64,000 bases of DNA, from assembly GCA_030867875.1 (NCBI GenBank), contig JAOWCC010000936.1, forward strand, positions 10,052,095 through 10,116,094, written 5' to 3'. The position numbers were made by a program, and so were the translations under genes. The stretch is from Actinernus sp. WN-2022. Taxonomy: Eukaryota; Cnidaria; Anthozoa; Actiniaria; Actinernidae. Positions within the stretch are counted from its first letter, which is position 1. Each line of letters begins with the position of its first letter. The notes under the pieces are model-generated. The model ran no database searches, was not told the DNA's origin, and saw nothing but the letters and a program-made list of their open reading frames with translations. This document shows positions 1-11,744 of this stretch, piece by piece.

Positions 1-816
1 TTGGATTTTGAGCAGATCAACCTCCAAAATTTCCTGATCTACACAAAATAATCTTTGAAAATGTGAAGAGGTGATGAATGTCACCCTCTCTGAAGCAGAC
101 CATTCTCATTTATCTGCAAATATACCACAGTGGTGATTATTTATTGCCCATTTCTTGGCAAAGTCCATACTTCCTCTTCCCACACTTAACCGCTTGAAGA
201 AAACAATGTACACCCTTTTCCTGAAACAAATAGAAGAATATTTCTTATCAAAGGTACAAAAAAAGGAAAGCAACCTAAAATATAACACTGGAGGTATAGT
301 GTTCAATTTAATTAAACTACCACTGCCAATTGTGCACCTTTTACATTGTAGGGGAAGGGGGTGGCTATTAAAGTCCTGTGGGAAAGGGAAAAATGCTGAA
401 AAGAGGAAGTGCATGCACATTAAAAACAATTCTGCATACTCTGAGTGACAACAAATGACAATTTGTGCAAGATAAATATCCCCCTAGCCATTTCCTATAT
501 AATGAACAGCTTGCACTCAAATAATTTGCTATAAAAAAAATCAATATTTTAAAGGATGCATTCCTTTTGCCATGAAGCTATGGAAATAAATATATTGCAG
601 CAACCTCTTGGGTAAACTGCACTGGAATAATGATGTAATGAACGATAGAGAAAATATGTGCTGCTCATTGTCCCAACTGACAACAACAACCTGAGCACTT
701 TATGCCATTCTGGACAACTTGTACGTCATGTTCGAACCGCCAATTCCCCATAAACGAATTTTCTATTAGGAACAACGTAAAAATGGACAGATTGTGCTAA
801 AACTAGTTGCCTTATT
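1..816. other. AT-rich non-coding stretch
   Basis: No supportable gene. Two short overlapping open frames on opposite strands (about 110-440) lack family resemblance and splice context. This stretch probably lies downstream of the receptor transmembrane exon, so a cytoplasmic exon could be hidden here, but none was recognised. Confidence 0.5.
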
Positions 817-1014
817 TTAGCTTACCTTATTTTTTAGCTCTGCTTCTGTCATATAACGCTCAAAGGTTTTGATGCATTTGGCCTTGTTCTCGCGTAAACT
901 TGATATACATGCAAGTACCCCTTCCTCCATTCGTGGCACATTGACTTTGGTACTGCACTTGGCTTTGTTATTATGGTTCTTGGGTAGGAAAAGGTAAACA
1001 CCGACAGCGACCAT
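817..1014 (-). CDS. Possible short coding exon, unidentified
   Basis: A 65-codon minus-strand frame starts with ATG at 1014. It opens with a short hydrophobic run (VAVGVYLFL), then a lysine/cysteine-rich stretch and the segment PRMEEGVLACISSLRENKAK, which looks like an amphipathic helix. The frame runs into a fair splice-donor match (AATAAG followed by GTAAGC, near 820), so it could be the first coding exon of a minus-strand gene continuing to the left. No acceptor is visible upstream, so it is not an obvious internal exon of the receptor gene. I do not recognise the family, and a chance open frame is possible. Confidence 0.25.
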   Translation of the reverse strand: MVAVGVYLFLPKNHNNKAKCSTKVNVPRMEEGVLACISSLRENKAKCIKTFERYMTEAELKNKVS

Positions 1015-1064
1015 TATGAATCAAGAGAATGAGTAAATTAAACTTTCGTTTTCTCCGGCCTGAT

Positions 1065-1690
1065 TCTCACAAATGTTTACTTCGCCTGCAACAATGGAGC
1101 CGTAAGCACTCTAACTACGTTGTTAATCTTCTACCAACACTACACGATTGATAACGAAGAGTTGATCTATACTAGTTTCCGTGTTTTGCTAACATGCAAA
1201 CAAATGACAAACGCGAAAACAATAGAAGCCTCGGTTTCACGAACATCAAAACAAAAACAGAGGCGTGCAAAGCACCAAGGTCCGTACTGGGCCTTTAAAC
1301 TACAGCCATTCGTCTTCAAAGTTGTCGAGGGATTCAGAAATCCGATGCTTTGTCCCTCAGCAATGAGGCTCCGAATGCTAACCGGATATTCCATATTAGC
1401 GCATTTCCGAGCAGCCGAATAACCGATCGGCAAGGAAATGGCGCGAACGCAGTGACTTATTAAACCGCTGACCACAGTTGAACGCAGGCAAATAAATTGG
1501 CGAAAAACGATTGTATCAAACGCTCGTGTATGATTTGATTATTCAAACCTCATGATGAGGGAACTCTAATTTGCATATGAATCTACAAATCCGGTGGAAT
1601 TATCGCTTTCATTTTTTTCCTCTGTTTAATTAGTTGTGTTATTTTTATCTCATTGTCCTCTGCCATGAAAATCTAATCATGTGTGAAAAA
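1065..1690. other. Non-coding stretch with overlapping spurious frames
   Basis: Opposed open frames of about 100 codons occur at 1120-1475 on both strands, with no recognisable domain or splice context. The sequence is somewhat richer in GC than its neighbours and may be an old repeat fragment. Confidence 0.4.
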
Positions 1691-1693
1691 CCA

Positions 1694-1801
1694 TTTCAAA
1701 GCCGCGTAATTGTTTTAGACATGGGTTCTAGGTCCTTGAGCTATTGTTCATGGCACTTGGATCTAGAAACCACGTCTAAAACAATCACTTGGCTTTGAAA
1801 T
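1694..1801. repeat. Imperfect inverted repeat (hairpin element)
   Basis: The left arm begins ATTTCAAAGCC and contains ATTGTTTTAGACATGGG. The right arm is its reverse complement with scattered mismatches, ending GGCTTTGAAAT. The arms are about 45 bases around a short loop. It looks like a small foldback element; no clear target duplication was found. Confidence 0.6.
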
Positions 1802-2139
1802 AATACTTACAATATCGGTATCAATCAAAATTGATGATGTACTCATTCATAAAATAACACTTATGTTCAAATGCGTCTACTCTTCTTACTGGCACAAAAG
1901 GAGTATACTGATCGGGGACACAAGTTCCTCTGTAAAACTAGAGTTTAGATTGGATATTGAGGAGGGGGGAAAACTGGAGAACCCGGGAAAATAACGTTTG
2001 AACAAGGGCGAAGTACCAGCACTTGAAACTAAGCTCACATGTTGTAGCGACGGCGGGAAATAGTCCAGCCGTGGGAGGCGAAGCGTTTACCACTTGCGTC
2101 GCAAAACCATTTAACGTGTCTTATAGTGAACTGACATAC

Positions 2140-2279
2140 CTCTTCCAGCTCTACATCACACACTGTCCTGTTCCTTTCCTTCTTATGCTTTCGGCGTCTG
2201 TAGCAGATAAAACCCAGTACAAGAGCGAGGCAGACGACAAATATTGGGATAGCAATCATCATGAAGGTTTCCCAAAATA
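2140..2279 (-). CDS. Receptor gene: transmembrane exon
   Basis: This internal exon encodes one membrane-spanning helix followed by a basic stop-transfer segment. The translation reads IFWETFMMIAIPIFVVCLAL and then VLGFICYRRRKHKKERNR. The acceptor is TTCTAG before base 2279 and the donor is GAAGAG followed by GTATGT below base 2140. With the one base carried over from the FN3 exon at 4162-4455, the exon stays in frame and ends in phase 0. The basic residues after the helix predict a type I receptor: the Ig, SEA and FN3 modules encoded at higher coordinates lie outside the cell and a cytoplasmic tail starts here. The rest of the tail is off the left edge or not recognised, so kinase, phosphatase or adapter-type receptors cannot be told apart. 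Confidence 0.8.
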
Positions 2280-3052
2280 CTAGAAGCAATTCAAAGGAAT
2301 AATCATGTCACGAATAAACGTGTTAATTAGTATAGGTAATCGCATGGGGCTGAGTAAAATTAATTATACATTTAACTTGTGTTTTCAAAGTTTATTGCGC
2401 CCAAGTCGTGTAGCGACTTTGAAAACACAAGTGACATTTATCATTAATTTTACGAGGACTCATGCGATTATACTTGTTTATACCATAGAGTACAAAAATG
2501 TCCTAGATAAAGATATTGAAAAAAAAACCTCTGTGACTACCTGTGCTTGATGAAACACTCGCTTTTACAGGAACTAGTCACCCATCGTGCTTGATGAAAA
2601 AACCTTGTCAAACTGCCTTATCATTACATTCGTTTCAAGTAATCTCGACAGAAACCACAAGTGTTTTAAATTAAATTATAACTTGCTTGCTATACTATTT
2701 GCTCTTACAGAGAGGTTTAAAGCGGAAACGAAGAACTTCTGAACTTTGTTTGTCAGGCAAACAAACTCAAACTCAGTATCTCTCAAAAGATCAATTAACT
2801 TTGCAGTGACAAAATTGACGACAATTAAGCTATATACCACAGTATTCACTTAAAACAACCTTTAGAAAGTTGTAAAATAACACTTAACAGATTAGCGGAC
2901 TCACCTATAACCTTTTTGCTGTCATGAAATGCTTGATAAATTCTTATTTGTTCGCTTTTTGAAGCAGAAGTATTCCCGAGCTGACTAGAATGAAAATTCT
3001 CGAGAAACTTTGACCCAGCGCGAAGCCTGTTGCTAGACAACTTATCGACCAT

Positions 3053-4161
3053 TCAAAAGGTTAAAATGTTGCTCCAACTACAAAATAAGTGCCTTTTTGG
3101 CCAGTTTTCAATTTAAATATGTAATACATTGAGAAACCTTGAAGATGGCCAACATTTTCTAATAGAAGCCTTGCAGTCGGCTTTGTGAATATAAATGTGC
3201 AGAGCCCGTGATGTCACGCATGTGATTAGCATATATTTAACGGCATAAAAATTGTCGCCTGATTTTGGCCATTATGCCTGATTCGATACGAAATAAAATT
3301 ATGTTCGTGCTCCCAAAATTTATTTTTAGTTGCATAAAAGGCTAAGGGAAGCCTATAATCAGGAGTGTTCCTGTGCCCTTGCGATGGCCCCTAACAGAGC
3401 CTGAGATGGTGTGTATATTTATTGTCGCGAAGTCCTGGTATACGATTACGTTGTCTTTTGTTCTCTTGCGCTTTAGTATTTTTTTAGCAGTTTGAACAGT
3501 GTTAATTACAATTTCTCAGTGCACTTGATTGGTTAAAAGTGACAGCCTTTGTTTCTTCTCGCGGGAAACTCTATGCTAAAAATAACTCTACCGTCTACAG
3601 TGTTGTGTGACAATATAATGTGGGAAGAGGAACACTCCTCTGTAATATACTCCTGCTATAATTTAATAAAATAAAATAAAAACGGGCTGATTTTTTCATT
3701 TCATTGGCACTGTGTTATCGTAAGAACGTTGTGGTTGCATTGGTGAAATACGATACCGATAAGTTCTTAATCTGATTGTTGTTTCCTACGTCATGGGTAG
3801 GGGTAGTAGTAGGTGGAGTTGGGCCTATACCCGGGCGGGCTTATAAGTGGGAGGAACATGCTGTTAGCAGACATGTTGGCCTATAACCGGGGGGGGGGGG
3901 GGGGCTTATCACCGGGATTTTACGGTATCATAATTTTGATGAAATATCATTTACCAGAATGGGAAAATAAAAATTCCAAATACAACGTCTACAATTTACG
4001 TTAACTTTAGATAATAACATTCAGTAAAAGATCCGCAAATAACTACGATTATAAACGCCACCAGTCCTATGAATCACTAACATTCATAAAAATGAATCTT
4101 GCGTAATTTGTGTGTTGATTTTAATATATTACATAACAAACCCTTTCCTACTAGTACTCAC
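3053..4161. other. Intron sequence with poly-G tract
   Basis: No gene was recognised. A run of about 16 G lies near 3889-3904 inside a G-rich stretch that begins near 3790 (GTAGGGGTAGTAGTAGGTGG). The rest is AT-rich intron between the transmembrane and FN3 exons. Confidence 0.5.
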
Positions 4162-4455
4162 TTGAGAGAGTTGAAATTTCCACAGCTGTACTTGGCATAC
4201 CAACACCTATGTCATTAATAGATGACGCTTGCACTTTATAGTTAGTACCCGACTCAAGGTTTGATATCGTGTAGGTGTCGATGTGATTAGATAAAGGAGT
4301 ACTCTTCGCCCAAGCATCTTCTCCAAACTTCTTGTGCTGTATGACGTACTGATTGACACCGTAGATAATGTGATAAAGTGGCGGCTTCCACTGAAGTCGG
4401 ATTTCGGTCTTTTGTTGGTCAACAGCGGTTAGGTTTTGGGGTGGTGGCGGCTTGA
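4162..4455 (-). CDS. Receptor gene: fibronectin type III exon
   Basis: One complete FN3 module is encoded in a single exon. Hallmarks are the opening PPPPQNLTAV, the B-strand tryptophan in IRLQWKPP, the tyrosine-containing ISNLESGTNYKVQ in the E-F region, and the closing STAVEISTLS. The acceptor is TTTTTTCACAG upstream of 4455 and the donor GTGAGT follows 4162. Both boundaries are phase 1. The split codon formed with the third SEA exon at 30707-30885 is valine, which joins SEA directly to this domain in frame although about 26 kb of transposon-filled intron lies between them. The module sits next to the membrane in the predicted receptor. Confidence 0.88.
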
Positions 4456-4747
4456 CTGTGAAAAAAGATAATAGTGAAAAGGATAACATGTCACGTCCTT
4501 TTCACTATAAAGCTTCAATTATTGTTTAATAAACGACCAGTAAGGTTTTAGATCTGATTAAACACGTGCTGCTAGTTTATTAACGGCTTCAAAAACATTC
4601 ACGGATTCATGTCAAAGGTGCAACTGATGAGCCAACTGATTATTTGTTTAGAGAATAAAGACGCGAAAGAAAGAAAACATGCATTCAATCTTCGAGGTGT
4701 TTTTTTTAATTCCTCAAATTCCTCAGTACATTTCTTCGCTGGCCTCG

Positions 4748-4894
4748 ATAGAGTGATTTTACTTAACCAGTGAATAGATACTAGCGTAATTACACACTAT
4801 TACACTCTAATTCTTTTGTTCTCTTTTGTGTTTATCTTGGTATTACACACTAACTAATAGTTACTGTTTCACGGGTTAAGTAAAATCACTCTAT
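4748..4894. mobile_element. Small inverted-repeat element (MITE)
   Basis: The left end is ATAGAGTGATTTTACTTAAC and the right end is its reverse complement, with arms of about 25 bases and an internal AT-rich spacer. The total length of about 147 bases fits a MITE. No coding sequence or certain target duplication was found. Confidence 0.6.
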
Positions 4895-5817
4895 TGTTCA
4901 ATTTACATGTTGTTATCACCTTAGTAGAGCTTTGAGACAAAGAAGACAACTTTTACTCCCCGAATACCGAGAAAATCCCACTAAAGGTACGTTATGTTTG
5001 TTTTATGTTGCATTAAATTTGTCGCCAATGCGAACTTTTCTCAGTGTTTCTCTTCTAGTTACGTGTTCATGCTCAGTCATATCCAGTGATTCATTTAGCG
5101 AGTTTTCTCTTCTCCGGTTTCTTATTTGTTCAAGGATACGATAAACGGCAAATTTGTACGGGGCATTTGAGGAGAATGGAGCTTTAATTTGTTTAAAGGT
5201 TTGCGTATATACGTTTATTTGTATGCCAGTTATATTAGATTTAGAGTGGAATGAATTATTCAGGTACGTTATAACATATGTACTTTTTGTTAACTTTGGG
5301 CTTTTAGGGCCAAAGGTAAGCACAATGTACACGATATGGTACCAAGTATAAATAAGCATACACGTGACTGATCTGTTTATACGTTTTGTACCTAGTATGA
5401 TGTGAATGGAATTGGCCGGGCCGTGGAGGATCAGCGAGGATCAACGAGGGTCATTAAGTAGAAATGAATAATTAATGAATTAATGTGTAATAATAGTGAG
5501 CAATAAATAATATTAATAACTTAATGGGGAGGACCAATAAATAAGTAATAGGTAACTTAGGGAAGTGAGTTCGCTTCTAGGGTTCGGGCAAGTCTGAGCA
5601 AGCCTATTGTGTATTAACAAAGCAATAATAATAATAATAATATTTATATAGCGCTTATACATTTATGTTCTAAGCGTTTTACAATACAAGTAAAAATAAA
5701 AAAGGTGTTAATGACTAACTATACAATCATATAACTAATTATGACTTAAGCTAAGAATTAAAATTGAACTAAAACAATATTACAAACAAATTGACTAAAA
5801 AGTTAGTAAAACACAAG

Positions 5818-7673
5818 CTATAAATTATATGCACGTTTAAAAATATATGTTTTAAGCTTAGATTTTAAAATGTTCACATTGCTACTAGATCTAGTGTTTA
5901 TTGGTAGTTCGTTCCAAAACCTGGGAGCAGCTACTGAAAATGCTCGGCATCCATAGGTTTTTAAAATATAGTTTGGTGCAATAAGACGCCACTTGTCAGA
6001 CGATGGCCGTAATTGTCGGCAAGGACGATACAATTTTAAAATATCTTGTGTATACTTAGGTGATATATTAGTGAAAGCCTTAAAAGTGATTTAATTAATT
6101 TTAAAAACAATTATATGCTCTATAGGCAGCCAGTGCAGTTCCCTCAGTTATATGGTCATATTTACGAAGACAAGCTATTATCCGAGCAGCTGCATTTTGT
6201 ACGATTTGAAGTTTGGCAATCTGATATTTCGGTAGACCATACGATAGTGAATTACAGAAATCAAGTTTGGAGGTGACAAATGAGTGAATTAAAATCTTAG
6301 TGGTGTCATAACTTATGTACTTTCTTATGTTTGCAATGTTCCTGAGATGGTAGTAGGCTCCTTTTACCATGTTATTTATTTGGTTAACCATTGTCCTATT
6401 GGTGTCAAAAACCACTCCAATGTTGCGAGCTTTGTCGGTTGGACGTATAGTGTCAGTACCTACGGTGATGGAGGGGAGGGCAGATGACGTTCCGTTTTGT
6501 CCGTGTTTAATTTAAGTTTATTTAAAATCATCCAGTTGTTAATGTCGACAAGACATGTTTCAATCCGGCGTGTAGCAATAGCAAGTTCAGCATCGTCATT
6601 ACAGGTAAAAGTCGTGTACAGCTGAGTATCATCTGCGTAAAGGTGAAATGACATGTTATGCATGCGGATGATGTCACCCAAAGGGGATGTGTAGAGTAGA
6701 TATAGTATTGGCCCTAAGACAGAACCTGAGGCACTCCATAGTTTAGAGAACGTAGGGTGGAACGAGCACTATCAATCTGTACAAACTGTGTACGGTCTGT
6801 AATGTATGAATGAAGCCAAGCGAGAGCTTTGCCTTTAACTCCAAATTTTGTAGACAGTCGATGTAGTAATATTCCGTGATCAACGGTGTCGAAAGCTGCC
6901 GATAGATCCAGTAGTAGCATCCAGTAGTAGCAGAAAAGCACATTGGTTTCTATCCACAGCCGTTAATATATCATTCTGTATGCATATCAGGGCAGTTTCA
7001 GAACTATGGAATCTTTTGTAAGCAGACTGGAGAATCTCATTTAAGTCATTTTCACAAACGTAGTGCCATAAGCGCACAGCAGCTACTTTTTCGATAGCTT
7101 TCGAAACAAATTTTAAATTTGACACCGGTCTAAAGTTAGGTAGGAGTTCACAATTCATGAATTGTTTTTTTTCAGCGAGGGTGATAATACTGCTTATTTC
7201 ATAGAGTTCGGCATTTCAGATGATTCAAACGATAGATTGACAATTTTGCAGATAACAGGCAGTAGGTCAGAGATACAGTGCTGTAACAGTGTAGCAGGCA
7301 CAGGATCTAAGCGACACGATTTCGATGCAATTTTCTTGATTAAACTGGACAGTTCAAATTCTGAGGTTGGAGAAAAAAGAGACATATTACAGTGCAACGT
7401 ACTTTCATCAAACCGATCAAGAAGTGAAGCATCTACAGTAGGGACGGAGTGTAGTTGGTGCCTAATGGCCGTAACTTTGTCAGAGAAAAAATCTGTGAAT
7501 CTCTTACACAGATCAGTAGTGGAATTACACGAAGGGTAGTGCTTTTCGGGCTTGCGGTGTGAAAGCCGATCGATTCCATTGAATAAAATCTTGTGATTAG
7601 ATTTATTTTCATCAATCAAAGCAGAATAATAACTGATCTTTGATGACTTGAGCAGTAAAGCAACGCAACGCAA
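5818..7673 (-). pseudogene. Degenerate CR1/L2-like LINE, reverse transcriptase part
   Basis: Consecutive minus-strand frames carry reverse-transcriptase landmarks in order: [53 protein letters not shown] (catalytic YADD), and the C-terminal CRAFSVAAPRFWNELP typical of the CR1/L2 group. The reading frame is broken between about 7160 and 6880 and at 6690, 6440 and 6060. The 5' endonuclease half is missing and the copy stops near a (CAACG)n microsatellite at 7665-7687. It is a dead 5'-truncated copy. Confidence 0.82.
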
Positions 7674-7687
7674 CGCAACGCAACGCC
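7660..7687. repeat. Pentanucleotide microsatellite
   Basis: About five copies of GCAAC/CAACG lie exactly at the 5' edge of the truncated LINE. This may be a product of target-primed insertion or slippage. Confidence 0.8.
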
Positions 7688-8073
7688 GGTAACTGACGTG
7701 ACAGTCTGGTGAGACTTATAAACTTGAGGCCGACGTGGGACCTACGATTTTACGTCCTTATACGAGAATACGTTACTTTTGCTAAGGCATCACTCTAATT
7801 TGAACATGGTTCAGTTACACTTTTTTTTTTTGCTCTCGCGATTTATGGAAATCATGGACTGTCCTACGGCCACCGTGAGCGAAAGAATCATTATAGTGGA
7901 TGGGGTAGAGAGAAACGAGAAGAATAAGATGCTTCAAATGATTTGTCCAATATTTCACTTGTCCTACACTAGCCTCTGTGAAGAAAAAAAAATAACGAAG
8001 AGATAACCAGATGCGGTGATGGTTGTGTCTGCAATCAGCCAAGCCAAAGAAGACACCATGATGAAGAAGAGGG

Positions 8074-8448
8074 TTGGAACTTATTCCACGACAACGCAAA
8101 AGATCAAGGCGATTTGAACAAAGTATGGGAAACTGTAAATGGTGTATGCAGTCAGCTTGGAGTTCGACTACATCAGTCTTGGGAAGTTTCTCTACTGAAC
8201 TACACAAGCTGTTGTGGACTACAATGTATCAGATCAACAAATACACAGAAAATATTATCGCTGCAATATCGATGGCACTTTACGAAGGGCCCTATGAACT
8301 TCCTACGAATCACACAACTTCAATGTCGAGAAACGGTGTTCCATGCCCTGAAGAATTTACAAGAAAATACGAAGAACTGATGGATATCGATAAGGAATTA
8401 GACGAAATCTTGCAAGCAATGGCAGGACTGACCACTTCCAGTGTTTGA
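8074..8448 (+). CDS. Unidentified open frame, possible gene remnant
   Basis: This 124-codon frame ends with the acidic helix-like stretch TRKYEELMDIDKELDEILQA, preceded by ALYEGPYELPTNHTTSMSRN. The C-terminal half looks like real protein sequence, but the N-terminal half overlaps a second frame and may be shifted. I do not recognise the family. It lies beside the LINE inside the inverted-arm block and may be a degraded gene or retrocopy. Confidence 0.3.
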   Translation: MELIPRQRKRSRRFEQSMGNCKWCMQSAWSSTTSVLGSFSTELHKLLWTTMYQINKYTENIIAAISMALYEGPYELPTNHTTSMSRNGVPCPEEFTRKYEELMDIDKELDEILQAMAGLTTSSV

Positions 8449-8867
8449 CCTATGGCTTAATACGGCTCAATTCCCGTTTTGAAAGTAATTATTCCAAATA
8501 CCTGATACAAGTCAGCGTCGGTTCAAGCCGGTGCCTTAAGCAATGGGGTCTATTATGAGGTCAGAGGGGTGTTGTGAATATACAACAGGCTTACTCAGAC
8601 TTGCCCGAACCCAAGTTACTTATTACTTATTCATTGATCCTCCTCCAGTAACTTATTAATATTATTAATATTATTTATTGCTTACTATTATTACTCATTC
8701 ATTGTTCATTGCGCACTATTAATACTTATTAATTATTTATTGCGCACTAATATTACTCATCGCCCAGAATGGGCTTTGTTAGTGGGACACTTTGAGATTT
8801 TGCAATGCATTAAGGTCAGCTAATTATAATATTAATGAGTTAGAGGATTGCCCTACGATTGGCTTAA

Positions 8868-8962
8868 CTATATGAGATTTGGGAGTTGCTTGTCCATAGC
8901 CGATCTCAAACGGAACGAGCTTTGGGAGTTGCTAGTCCCAAGCCGATCTCTCAAGTGTGAAA
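8868..8962. repeat. Two direct copies of a ~45-base unit
   Basis: The string TTTGGGAGTTGCT followed by AGCCGATCTC occurs twice with small differences (about 8877 and 8921). It is a short tandem duplication. Confidence 0.6.
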
Positions 8963-9084
8963 GTCAATTCAATAGAAGTTCGTAAAATCAGGTAATGGAA
9001 TGAAAGAGCAAAACAATAGTTTATCCAAATGCAAAACGAAAAAGCCCTTCGGCTTAAACCTCATGCTCTCAATTTTTTTACAGC

Positions 9085-9430
9085 GTGTTCACAACGCATC
9101 GCAAATAAGTCTAAATACAGATTCTAGGAAGCTGCAGCTTTAAAATGAGATGTTATTCAAGCTTATACGTGCCCTAAAAGTCAAACAAAATCACAAAATG
9201 AAACTGAACTGAGTATACTTTTGTTCAACTCGCGTCGAAGCGGTAAAAATAGCCCGTCCGCCCGCAATTCCATCTCGTTCTCAATTTTCTCCCAATTGTG
9301 TTCAACTCGCATCGCAAATAAGTGTGGAGTGAATACGGATTCTAGGAAGATGTAGCTTTAAAATGAGACATCATTCAAGCTTATTCTTGCCCTATAATTC
9401 AAACAAAATCGGATCCACAAAATCACCCAC
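9085..9430. repeat. Direct duplication, ~125-base unit
   Basis: The segment at 9088-9215 (GCATCGCAAATAAG, GATTCTAGGAAG, TTTAAAATGAGA, CAAGCTTAT) recurs in the same order at 9305-9425. The copies are diverged. A second diverged pair follows at about 9690-9780 and 9880-9975, sharing AAGCCGCGTGTAAGCCATTT. No gene was seen in 8970-10200. Confidence 0.65.
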
Positions 9431-10204
9431 AAAGAAACCGAGCTAGTTGTGTTCATGCAACTCACGTAGAAGCGTGAAAAAGCCGGTCGGCAAATCGGCA
9501 AACAGCTCCCACGGGACTGGGAGTTTACACGCTGATCATTGCTCGATAATTGTCTACTTTGAAAATCCCGCTCGCTTCGCTCCGCTTGTTAAACACCCCA
9601 AAGGACTCAACACTCTGATACTCAATTGAAGAGTTCAATTCATCTAGTGGTCAGAAATGCCGAATCATTTAACTTTTTCAAGTTTTTTATCCAAGGTACA
9701 GGGTTTTTTGTGACCGTTTGGAGAGCTTGAGGTATCATCTTAAAGTAAATTTTGGGGCTACAAGAAGCCGCGTGTAAGCCATTTCTGCGTCTTATATTTC
9801 TACTTGTAAATCGACCATGAATATTGTCCCGAGCAACTTTCCATACAAAATTCGCTCAAAACTCGCCAAGATTCATAAGCCTAAGGTACAGGGGTTTTGA
9901 AAGATACAACTAAAGCAAATAGCCCAGCTGTTTTGTGTGACCCTTAGCTTATAATAAGCCGCGTGTAAGCCATTTTTCTGTCCAAAAACCATAATATGAG
10001 AGCGCTTCAAAGGTATGCTAGTGAAGAGGTTTTCGCCGTTTTCTCTGTATTTGAATCTCTCCTGCTGCACGGTGGGCACAAACGACCATAAAAACGGCAT
10101 CAGTCCTATATTTTAAAAAGTTTTCAATGCAGACGATTGAATTTTGGTAGAAGGATGTAGAATCGCAAAAGGAATATAACCTGATTTTTTAAGCTATGTT
10201 ACTA

Positions 10205-10965
10205 CCATCGTGACGTCACAATGACGTCATTTATCAATTTGTAATACGTTTCTTGCAAATGTTCATTATCTCTAAAAACGAAATGTCGTATATTGTTAAA
10301 ATCTACTCGTGATGAGAATGAAGGAATCGAAAACCCGATGTCGATTGGTTAAGGAAATCAAAAGTTATGAAAGTTTGAATTTTGTCCATTTTCCCGCCAA
10401 AATTTGGCGGGAAATAAACACCACAAAAGCATTTATGAAAACATCGCTTCATTCAATTTGTAGAGTTGTAAATATTGTTGCATGACATTTTGTCCAAACA
10501 TAAAACACGTTGGTGGCTAAAATCGTATGTTTTTTGAATTTTGATTTTTTGTCCATAACCGGCTTAAAATTGAAGTCATATTTTCAGCAACGTCATTATG
10601 ACGTCATACTTTTTTATACATGCCCTTAGAAAAAAATCCTTTGAGTGATTTTCGAGTTTTAGTGATGAAATGCGCTAGTCTGGCACTCAAAACCCACATT
10701 ATTTTCTTTTCTTGATTTTTTAACAATAGGCAGCTTTATTTAGGTATGACACCTGACGTCACTAAATATGACGTCATAGCAACAGTCATTCCTCTATAAC
10801 TTTTGATATAATAGTCGTAGAACGTTCAAATTTGCGCCAAAGGAATGTGTGCCATGAAGGCTCTTTGATGGTGTAGTCTGTTTGTAACATCTATTAAAGG
10901 GGGAATTTTACCAAAAAAGGAGGCATCACTTATGACGTCACAACAACGTCATCACACTAACATAA
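10205..10965. promoter_or_regulatory. Cluster of TGACGTCA (CRE/ATF-type) palindromes
   Basis: Closely paired TGACGTCA octamers or near-matches occur near 10211, 10222, 10600, 10754, 10769 and 10935, often 10-20 bases apart, with half-sites such as AACGTCAT between them. The octamer is the consensus for CREB/ATF bZIP factors. No coding region is visible from 10100 to 11700. The cluster could be an enhancer or the internal repeats of an old transposon. A similar pair lies at 23272-23283. Confidence 0.4.
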
Positions 10966-11700
10966 AACACCTAAAATATGTAGTTTCATTTTGTTAACAA
11001 GTCACCAACATTTCTTCAAATTGAGACTATAAGTAAATAAATGGTGTTAATTTTAATTATTTGTCCACGCTCACTGATGCCGATTTTGACGTACTTTATG
11101 CCCGACGTGCTGTGAAAAGGTGACCTTTCCTGACCCGCGACCGCGTATGTAAAAGCCTGGGACAATTCCTGAGTATACTTCGCATTAATTCTACTTTGAA
11201 ATGCTTGAATAGAATGACTTTTGTTCTTACCTAACAACTCACGAACTGTGTATTTCTCAAATATCTTCCATTCTGCCGTGCGTCTGTCTTCTTATAGATG
11301 CACAGATGAAGTCACAACGTGACGAGAACAAAGAAGTAACTGATCATGATGTTCTCTTCACGTTTTAAAGTGGCACTAAATGCGTTTGTCCCCGTTTATT
11401 GTCCCAATCACACCGGCTCTTAGTAAATTTTCAATTATTTATTTGTCAATACCCGGTCATGCGGTAAAATAAACTTTTGTCTTTCGCTGAGCGTGTTTGT
11501 TTGTGTGTGCAGTGTTCATGCCGACTTCTTCGTTCGATTTCAGCGGATGACTTTCGACTAATACGTGTTTTCTGAAACTAAAAAAAGGACCAACATATAT
11601 ACTACCTCATTTCAGGATAATCTTATGACCAGGTATTGCTTTATTGAGTGGTCTATCAGGCGTTCTGGAACTGAAGCAACGGCTGCTCTAAACTTCAGCC
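10966..11700. other. Non-coding left flank of the provirus
   Basis: No gene was recognised. The sequence is AT-rich up to about 11690, where GC content visibly rises at the provirus-like block. I could not find a terminal inverted repeat matching the right flank. Confidence 0.4.
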
Positions 11701-11744
11701 GGGCCGTGTAGTCGCTCGTTCGCGGTTGTTGCACAAAGGGGGAG

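Larger units (their letters stand above)
5440..8770. repeat. 3.3-kb block bounded by inverted arms
   Basis: About 150 bases at 5460-5615 (containing GGGTTCGGGCAAGTCTGAGC) recur inverted at 8587-8725 (GACTTGCCCGAACCC). Both arms contain degenerate AT-rich runs of the type ATTATTCATTGCGCACTA. The left arm has an extra segment of about 20 bases. The arms enclose a LINE fragment and an unidentified open frame. This could be a composite insertion or two independent copies of one dispersed repeat in opposite orientation. Confidence 0.5.

Noticed and set aside
106..448. Opposed open frames near the left edge
   Set aside because: They overlap on both strands, are rich in low-complexity residues, and have no motif or splice context.
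1120..1475. Frames of about 100 codons on both strands
   Set aside because: Mutual shadows in slightly GC-richer DNA. No family resemblance.
2846..3052. Open frame of 68 codons ending at a donor-like GTGAGT (minus strand)
   Set aside because: It lies between two receptor exons that join in phase without it, has no acceptor upstream and no recognisable domain. It could be a separate first exon but there is no support.
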